Source: Burkholderiaceae bacterium (GTDB lineage Bacteria; Pseudomonadota; Gammaproteobacteria; Burkholderiales; Burkholderiaceae). From it: a stretch of 10,396 nucleotides of DNA. The DNA is taken from NCBI GenBank assembly GCA_022701845.1, contig JAKONS010000067.1, positions 1 to 10,396 on the forward strand, in the 5' to 3' direction. The position numbers and the translations under genes were made by a program. The first letter of the stretch is position 1, and the number at the start of each line of letters is the position of its first letter. This document shows positions 6,112-10,396 of the stretch, piece after piece. Below the pieces are notes generated by a model. It did no database searches and was not told the DNA's origin. It was given only the letters and a program-made list of their open reading frames with translations.

Positions 6112-6873
6112 ATGCCCAAACGCCCCGCCGTCCCCGCGCTCGCCGACCAGAACGCCGCCGAAGGCGGTATCGCCACCCTCGACCGCGCGCTGTCGCTGCT
6201 GCACTGCTTCAGCGCCGCGCAGCCGGTGCAGACGCTGGCCGAGCTGGCCGGGCGCAGCCGCATCAGCAAGAGCACGGTGCTGCGCATGCTGGCCTCGCTG
6301 GCGCATGCCCACATGGCGCAGCGGCTGCCCGACGGCCGCTGGACGGTGGGCGCCGAGGTGGAGCGGCTGCACCGGGTGTTCGCCGCCTCGTTCTCGCTCG
6401 AATCGGTGGTGATGCCGGCGCTGCAGGCGCTGGTCGACGCCACCCAGGAGAGCGCCGCCTACTACGTGCCGCACGGCACCCAGCGGCTGTGCCTGTACCG
6501 GGTCGATTCGCCGCGGCCGGTGCGCGACAACCAGAAGCCCGGCGACCTGCTGCCGCTCGACCGCGGCGCCGGCGGCCGCATCCTGCAGGCCTACGGCGGG
6601 CGCGACGGGGGCGGTGTCGGCGGCCATGCCGGCGACGGCACGCTGGGCGCGAAGATCCGGCGCGAACAGGTGGTGGTGCTGGTCGGCGACCGGGTGCCGG
6701 AGCTGGCGGGCCTGGCCGCGCCGGTGTTCGGCGCCGACGGCACGCTGGCGGGCGCGGTCACCCTGACCATGCCGACCGAACGCCTGGACCGCGGCTATGC
6801 GCTGCCGGTGCAGATGGCCGGCCGCGCCATCACCGAGCGCATCGGCGGGCGCTACCCGTCGCCGGGCGGCTGA
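6112..6873 (+). CDS. IclR-family transcriptional regulator
   Basis: A 253-residue regulator. The N-terminal winged helix-turn-helix spans about residues 18-80 ([16 protein letters not shown], then [23 protein letters not shown] at 41-63, then [10 protein letters not shown]). The C-terminal effector-binding domain spans about 90-250, with [36 protein letters not shown] and [22 protein letters not shown]. The length is standard. The loop at 161-179 is unusually Gly-rich ([18 protein letters not shown]). The ATG at 6112 is the first possible start in frame; no Shine-Dalgarno is visible. It is divergent from the binding-protein/CoA-transferase/lyase operon across a 120-base control region, so it very probably regulates that operon and perhaps itself. 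IclR members can repress or activate; the effector is likely the operon's substrate or its CoA ester (inference). Confidence 0.93.
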   Translation: MPKRPAVPALADQNAAEGGIATLDRALSLLHCFSAAQPVQTLAELAGRSRISKSTVLRMLASLAHAHMAQRLPDGRWTVGAEVERLHRVFAASFSLESVVMPALQALVDATQESAAYYVPHGTQRLCLYRVDSPRPVRDNQKPGDLLPLDRGAGGRILQAYGGRDGGGVGGHAGDGTLGAKIRREQVVVLVGDRVPELAGLAAPVFGADGTLAGAVTLTMPTERLDRGYALPVQMAGRAITERIGGRYPSPGG

Positions 6874-6879
6874 ACCGCC

Positions 6880-6883
6880 GGAG
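6880..6883 (+). promoter_or_regulatory. Ribosome binding site deciding the glycosylase start
   Basis: GGAG lies 7 bases before the ATG at 6891 but only 1 base before the ATG at 6885. Spacing therefore favours 6891 as the start of the downstream glycosylase gene. Confidence 0.5.
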
Positions 6884-6890
6884 CATGCCG

Positions 6891-7481
6891 ATGCCATCGC
6901 TCGCCACCATCGCCGGAATCGATTTCGCGCAGGCCCCCGAGGCGGTGGCGGCGCAGCTCATCGGCGCCACGCTGCGGGTCGACGGCGTCGGCGGCCGCAT
7001 CGTCGAAACCGAGGCCTACGACCAGGCCGACCCGGCCTCGCACACCTTCGGCGGGCAGACGCCGCGCAACCGGTCGATGTTCGGCCCGCCGGGGCATGCG
7101 TATGTGTACCGCTCCTACGGCATCCACTGGTGCCTGAATGTCGTCTGCCGCGAGGCGGGCCACGGCGCCGGTGTGCTGATCCGCGCGATCGAGCCCACCC
7201 ACGGGCTGGACCGCATGCGCGAACGCCGCGGGCTGCAGGAAGCGCGGCTGCTGTGCGCCGGCCCGGGACGGGTCGGCCAGGCGCTCGGCATCGACCGCGG
7301 CTTCGACGGCCTGGCGCTGGATGCGCCGCCGTTCCTGCTGGAAGCCGCGGCCGTGCCGCACCCCGACGCCGCCGCGCGGGTGCTGGCGACCGGCCCGCGC
7401 ATCGGCATCAGCCGCGCGGCCGAGGTGCCGTGGCGCTTCGGCGAGGCCGGATCGCGCTTCCTGAGCCGACCCTTTCGCTGA
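6891..7481 (+). CDS. 3-methyladenine DNA glycosylase, AAG/MPG family
   Basis: A 196-residue DNA repair enzyme that removes alkylated or deaminated purines (3-methyladenine, hypoxanthine) by cutting the N-glycosidic bond, starting base excision repair. Compared by eye with human AAG, the active-site block is intact: IVETEAY carries the catalytic Glu (Glu41) and Tyr43 of the base pocket. [16 protein letters not shown] matches the human AHSRGGRQTPRNRGMF segment, with His51. [14 protein letters not shown] supplies the pocket Tyr73 and the DNA-intercalating Tyr76. [13 protein letters not shown] is also conserved. Length is normal for bacterial members. The start is 6891, although ATG at 6885 is in frame. 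It follows the IclR stop by 17 bases and is probably co-transcribed with it, with no obvious functional link. This family is distinct from Tag and AlkA. Confidence 0.94.
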   Translation: MPSLATIAGIDFAQAPEAVAAQLIGATLRVDGVGGRIVETEAYDQADPASHTFGGQTPRNRSMFGPPGHAYVYRSYGIHWCLNVVCREAGHGAGVLIRAIEPTHGLDRMRERRGLQEARLLCAGPGRVGQALGIDRGFDGLALDAPPFLLEAAAVPHPDAAARVLATGPRIGISRAAEVPWRFGEAGSRFLSRPFR

Positions 7482-7486
7482 GCGGT

Positions 7487-7552
7487 CGCCGGCTCCCGCA
7501 CCGGCGTTTCGCCTGCATGGGCAGCGGGCGAACGCCTAGCGGAAAACGCCGG
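7487..7552 (+). repeat. Competing inverted repeats between the glycosylase gene and the pilus operon
   Basis: Three arms share one sequence. CGCCGG (7487-7492) can pair with CCGGCG (7501-7506), an 8-base-loop hairpin followed by TTTC, just after the glycosylase stop. The same middle arm, extended to CCGGCGTTT (7501-7509), is the exact reverse complement of AAACGCCGG (7544-7552), a 9-bp stem enclosing a smaller CTGC/GCAG hairpin (7513-7524). The two folds exclude each other. The first may be a weak terminator for the glycosylase transcript; the second would put structure just before the pilus leader. Confidence 0.45.
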
Positions 7553-7555
7553 CGC

Positions 7556-7565
7556 TGTATATACA
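7556..7565. promoter_or_regulatory. Palindrome TGTATATACA in the pilus operon leader
   Basis: TGTATATACA is a perfect 10-bp palindrome in an AT-rich patch (about 7555-7630) that is unlike the GC-rich surroundings. It lies 127 bases before the first pilin start. It could be a regulator binding site; its TATATA/TATACA core also resembles a -10 box, but no -35 box sits at the right distance upstream. A second near-palindrome, GGACACGTGACC, lies at 7642-7653. I cannot assign either to a known regulator. Confidence 0.35.
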
Positions 7566-7692
7566 AAATCACACACCAGCTACGTTTGGGGTTATTGGCT
7601 TACAAGAAGTGTGGTTTGGTGCCATAAACGCGGCTGGCGGTGGACACGTGACCATCGTCGTTTTTCTGGCCCCGCATCCCCAGGGAGATTCG

Positions 7693-8289
7693 ATGAAACC
7701 GACACCCCATGCCCGCCGATCGACCCGCTCCGTCTGCGCGGCGGCGGCATGCGCCGCCGTATTCGGCCTGGCAGCCCCCGGCGTCGAAAGCGCCAGCGTG
7801 ACCGGCAACCTGGTCGCCACCCTGACCCTCACCGCCAGCTGCGTGGTGGTCGGCGCCGGGAGCACAGCCACCGGCGTCAATCTGGGCACCCTCGCGTTCG
7901 GCTCGCAACCCAGCACCTTCACCGGCTTGCTCAACGCCGTTCCCACCGCCGGCGCGAGCGGCAGCGGCAACACGCAGGTGCTGTGCTCGCCCGACGTTTC
8001 AGGCCTGGCGATCTCGGTCGACGGCGGCGCCAACCCCGGCCAGGGCACCGCCATCGGTACCGGCACCCGGGCCATGCGCAACGGCACCGCCTTCGTGCCG
8101 TACGAGGTCTACCGGGACTCCAACCGCACCACGGCTTATCCGATCAGCACCGCGCTGACCGGTTTCGCGGTTCCCCCCGGCGGCACGCCGCTGGACCTGC
8201 CGATCTTCGGCCAGGTCAACAAGACCAGCGCGGTGGCGCTGCCCTCGGGCGCCTATACCGACACCCTGGTGGTGACGCTGACCTTCTGA
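7693..8289 (+). CDS. Spore-coat-protein-U-type pilin, probable major subunit of Csu-like fimbriae
   Basis: A 198-residue secreted subunit of the SCPU family, which builds archaic (Csu-like, sigma) chaperone-usher fimbriae. The N-terminus is a signal peptide (Arg-rich MKPTPHARRSTR, then a hydrophobic Ala-rich core, cleavage near residue 34). The mature chain opens with an alternating hydrophobic donor strand (SVTGNLVATLTLTASC). Cys50 and Cys98 probably form the subunit disulfide. The chain ends in the family C-terminus GAYTDTLVVTLTF. The ATG at 7693 is chosen because AGGGAG lies just upstream and because the open frame before it lacks signal-peptide character. It is first in the operon and carries the longer donor segment of the two pilins, so I infer it is the main shaft subunit (CsuA/B-like). 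Confidence 0.88.
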   Translation: MKPTPHARRSTRSVCAAAACAAVFGLAAPGVESASVTGNLVATLTLTASCVVVGAGSTATGVNLGTLAFGSQPSTFTGLLNAVPTAGASGSGNTQVLCSPDVSGLAISVDGGANPGQGTAIGTGTRAMRNGTAFVPYEVYRDSNRTTAYPISTALTGFAVPPGGTPLDLPIFGQVNKTSAVALPSGAYTDTLVVTLTF

Positions 8290-8299
8290 CGGACGGCGC

Positions 8300-8845
8300 A
8301 TGCGTCGGGCATCCCTCCTGCGCGCCGCCGCGGTGCTGGGCCTGGCCGGGCTGCCGGTGCTGCGCGGCGCGCCGGCCGCCACCATTCCCACCGGCGCCCG
8401 TTTCTCGGTGGGCGCCACGGTGCAGAACGGCTGCCTGGTCGCCGGCAACCCGGCGCAGACCGCCGGGCTGGCTTTCGGGCAGATCGGCTTCGGCACCTGG
8501 CCCGCCCTGGCGACCGGCCGACAGACCGCCGCGCTCGGCCCGGCCGGCGGCAGCCAGGCCTTGCTGCAGTGCACCGCCGGCACCACCGTGCAGCTGCTGC
8601 TCGACGCCGGCCAGCACGCGCTCGGCAGCCAGCGCCGGCTGGCCAACGGCGCCGGCTATTTCCTGCCCTACGACCTGACGCTCGCCAGCACCGGCAACCA
8701 GCCGGTGCTGCCCAACGTGGCGGTCGGCCTGGCGCTGGGCGCCACCCCGCAGGCGCTGCCGCTGCAGGGCTCGGTGGTGCTGCCCGGCACCGGCGTGGCG
8801 GCGGGCACCTATACCGACACGGTGCAGGTGACGGTGTCGTGGTGA
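8300..8845 (+). CDS. Spore-coat-protein-U-type minor pilin subunit
   Basis: A 181-residue SCPU-domain protein, paralogous to the preceding pilin. It has a short signal peptide (MRRASLLRAAAVLGLAGLPVL, cleavage near residue 27) and a mature start TIPTGARFSVGATVQNGC. Cys45 and Cys91 lie at spacing comparable to the disulfide pair of the first pilin. The C-terminus is GTYTDTVQVTVSW. Both pilin genes share the DNA string CCTATACCGACAC near their ends, a trace of common descent. It starts 10 bases after the first pilin, and its TGA overlaps the chaperone GTG as GTGA. By position it corresponds to CsuA or CsuB, a minor or adaptor subunit. Which of these cannot be told from the sequence alone. Confidence 0.85.
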   Translation: MRRASLLRAAAVLGLAGLPVLRGAPAATIPTGARFSVGATVQNGCLVAGNPAQTAGLAFGQIGFGTWPALATGRQTAALGPAGGSQALLQCTAGTTVQLLLDAGQHALGSQRRLANGAGYFLPYDLTLASTGNQPVLPNVAVGLALGATPQALPLQGSVVLPGTGVAAGTYTDTVQVTVSW

Positions 8846-9645
8846 GCGCTGCCGCACGCACCCCGCGCACCCGCGCCGCCACAGCCGCGGCGGCGGCAGC
8901 AGCGCTGCTTTGCTGGTGCGCCGCGGCCGTCGCCGGCACGCCGCTGCTGATCTGGCCGATCGACCCGGTGATCGCCCCCGGCCAGCAGGCCGCCGCCCTG
9001 TGGCTGGAGAACCACGGCGCCGCACCGGCGGTGATGCAGGTGCGCATCTTCGGCTGGCGCCAGGCCGGCGGCGAAGAGCTCTACCAGGCCCAGCCGGCGG
9101 TGCTGCCCAGCCCGCCGATCGCCACCATCGCGCCGGGCGGCCGGCAGCTGGTGCGGCTGATCTCGACCCAGCCGGTACCGGCCGGCGCCGAGCAGGCCTA
9201 CCGCATCTTCGTCGACGAGCTGCCCACGCCCGAAGCCGATACCGCCGCTCCCCAGGGCGCCTCGGTCAAGCTGCAGCTGCGCTATGCGGTGCCGCTGTTC
9301 GTCTATGGCGCCGGCGCGGTGCCGCCGGCTTCGCGCAGCCGCGACGGCTTCAGCGGCTCGGACGCGGCCGCGCTGCAGCCCCGGCTGAGCTGGCAGGCGG
9401 TGCTCGACGCCGGCCGGCCGGCGCTGCTGCTGCGCAACACCGGCACGGCCCATGCGCGGGTGACCGCGGTGGAATGGGCCGGTGCTGCCGGCGCGCCGGC
9501 GCAGAGCATCAACCCCGGCCTGCTCGGCTATGTGCTGGCCGGCAGCAGCATGCGTTTTCCGCTGGAGCAACCGGTGCCGCGCAATGCCGCGCTGCGCGCC
9601 CAGCTGAACGGGCGCCCCGCCGACATCCCCCGTGCCGCCGACTGA
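8842..9645 (+). CDS. Periplasmic fimbrial chaperone, PapD-like (CsuC type)
   Basis: A 267-residue periplasmic chaperone that caps pilin subunits by donor-strand complementation and hands them to the usher. It has a signal peptide (MSAAARTPRTR, then an Ala-rich core ending AVAG near residue 32) and a first immunoglobulin-like domain with ALWLENHGAAPAVMQVRIFGW (52-72). SPPIATIAPGGRQLVRL (90-106) and the signature AYRIFVDELP (119-128) follow, then SVKLQLRYAVPLFVYG (141-156) before the second domain. The GTG start at 8842 overlaps the pilin stop; it is the only start giving a clean signal peptide. Strand A1 reads LLIWPIDPVIAPG, without the basic residue usual near this place in classical PapD chaperones. 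The gene ends inside the usher start (14-nt overlap). The family is clear; assignment to the Csu branch rests on the SCPU neighbours. Confidence 0.9.
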   Translation: MSAAARTPRTRAATAAAAAAALLCWCAAAVAGTPLLIWPIDPVIAPGQQAAALWLENHGAAPAVMQVRIFGWRQAGGEELYQAQPAVLPSPPIATIAPGGRQLVRLISTQPVPAGAEQAYRIFVDELPTPEADTAAPQGASVKLQLRYAVPLFVYGAGAVPPASRSRDGFSGSDAAALQPRLSWQAVLDAGRPALLLRNTGTAHARVTAVEWAGAAGAPAQSINPGLLGYVLAGSSMRFPLEQPVPRNAALRAQLNGRPADIPRAAD

Positions 9646-10396
9646 GCGTGGCCGGCATCGCCCCGCCGCCCCCCTGCTGGCGCTGGCCGCCCTCTGCCTG
9701 CCGCGGCTGCTGGCCGCCAGCGGGCCGCCGCCGCTGCAGCTGGCCGCGGTCGATGCGCCGATACCGCTCTACCTGGAACTGGTCGTCAACGGCCGCGCCA
9801 CCGGCGAGGTGGTCGAGGTGACCCAGCGCGGCCGCCATTACGAGGTCGACGCCACGGTGCTGCGCCGCCTGCATGTGCTGCGCCAGGCCGCCGCCGCCAC
9901 CCGGGTCACGGTGGATGCGCTGCCCGGCGTGGCCACCGAATACGACACCCTCAACCAGCGCCTGCTGCTCACCGTGCCGCCCGAATGGCTGCCCGAGCAG
10001 AGCCTGGCCGGACTGCAGCGGCGGCCGCGGGTCGACGCCATCAGCGGCACCGGCCTGTTGCTGAACTACGACTTCTACAGCACCACCAGCCGGGGCTTCA
10101 CCCTGAGCTCGCTGTGGAGCGAGCAGCGCTATTTCAGCCCTGCCGGCGTGTTCTCCAACACCGGCATCGTGCGCCGCAGCGACGGTGGCACGGGCGGCTG
10201 GGGCGGCCCGGGCTACCTGCGCTACGACACCCGCTGGCGCCGGCCCGACCCCGACGGCGCCGCCGAACGCACCATCGGCGACGTGGTGGCCGGCGCGCTG
10301 CCCTGGAGCAGCGCGGTGCGCCTGGGCGGCGTGCAGTGGTCGCGCAATTTCGGCCTGCGGCCCGACCTGGTCACCTACCCGCTGCCGCAGTTCGCC
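9632..10396 (+). CDS. Outer-membrane fimbrial usher (CsuD type), N-terminal part, cut by window edge
   Basis: The first 255 codons of an outer-membrane usher, the beta-barrel pore that receives chaperone-subunit complexes and extrudes the pilus; full members are around 800 residues. It has a signal peptide (MPPTERGRHR, then PLLALAALCLPRLLAAS), then the periplasmic N-terminal domain: LYLELVVNGRATGEVVEV (47-64), ATVLRRLHVL, YDTLNQRLLLTVPPEWLP (104-121). The barrel begins at GLLLNYDFYS (141-150). The visible end, VRLGGVQWSRNFGLRPDLVTYPLPQF, is highly typical of ushers. The start is GTG at 9632, inside the chaperone gene; it is the only codon in frame that yields a charged signal-peptide leader, and it implies translational coupling. 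A tip adhesin gene (CsuE type) would be expected beyond the right edge. Confidence 0.9.
   Translation, partial: MPPTERGRHRPAAPLLALAALCLPRLLAASGPPPLQLAAVDAPIPLYLELVVNGRATGEVVEVTQRGRHYEVDATVLRRLHVLRQAAAATRVTVDALPGVATEYDTLNQRLLLTVPPEWLPEQSLAGLQRRPRVDAISGTGLLLNYDFYSTTSRGFTLSSLWSEQRYFSPAGVFSNTGIVRRSDGGTGGWGGPGYLRYDTRWRRPDPDGAAERTIGDVVAGALPWSSAVRLGGVQWSRNFGLRPDLVTYPLPQFA

Noticed and set aside
1..10396. CRISPR arrays, tRNA or rRNA genes, insertion sequences
   Set aside because: I saw no regularly spaced direct repeats, no tRNA-like cloverleaf segments, no transposase-like protein and no terminal repeats with target duplications.

Overview
The window is very GC-rich and gene-dense. It looks like the chromosome of a beta-proteobacterium of the order Burkholderiales, most likely family Comamonadaceae. 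The grounds are a Bug/TctC-type periplasmic binding protein gene in an operon with a class III CoA-transferase gene, a short type 2 ArgC, a Csu-like fimbrial operon, and an intergenic structured element that resembles repeats I recall from Comamonadaceae genomes. The species cannot be named from the sequence.

Layout, left to right. (1) 1-977, minus: the N-terminal five-sixths of sucC (succinyl-CoA ligase beta subunit), running off the left edge. (2) 1231-2160, plus: argC, preceded by 253 bases in which I see no gene. (3) 2162-2257: a structured repeat/terminator-like element between convergent argC and the next minus-strand gene. (4) 2263-5991, minus: a compact four-gene operon, transcribed right to left as Bug-type binding protein, CaiB/BaiF CoA-transferase, short citrate-synthase-like protein (citryl-CoA-lyase type), glutathione S-transferase. 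(5) 5992-6111: a divergent control region with a good sigma70-type promoter for the minus-strand operon and an IclR-sized quasi-palindrome over its predicted transcription start. (6) 6112-7481, plus: an IclR-family regulator followed closely by an AAG/MPG-type 3-methyladenine DNA glycosylase. (7) 7482-7692: a leader with competing inverted repeats and two palindromes. (8) 7693-10396, plus: the start of a Csu-like (archaic chaperone-usher) fimbrial operon with two spore-coat-protein-U-type pilins, a periplasmic chaperone, and the first 255 codons of an outer-membrane usher cut by the right edge.

How the genes fit together: the centre of the window reads as a regulated catabolic island. A periplasmic protein captures a carboxylate, a CoA-transferase makes its CoA thioester, and a citrate-synthase-fold enzyme with all three catalytic positions kept cleaves (or forms) a 3-hydroxy-3-carboxyacyl-CoA. 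The divergent IclR protein is the obvious candidate regulator. The substrate is not determined by the sequence. The fimbrial operon is a separate surface-attachment unit with tightly overlapping genes (4-nt GTGA overlap, then a 14-nt overlap), and only two pilin genes precede its chaperone.
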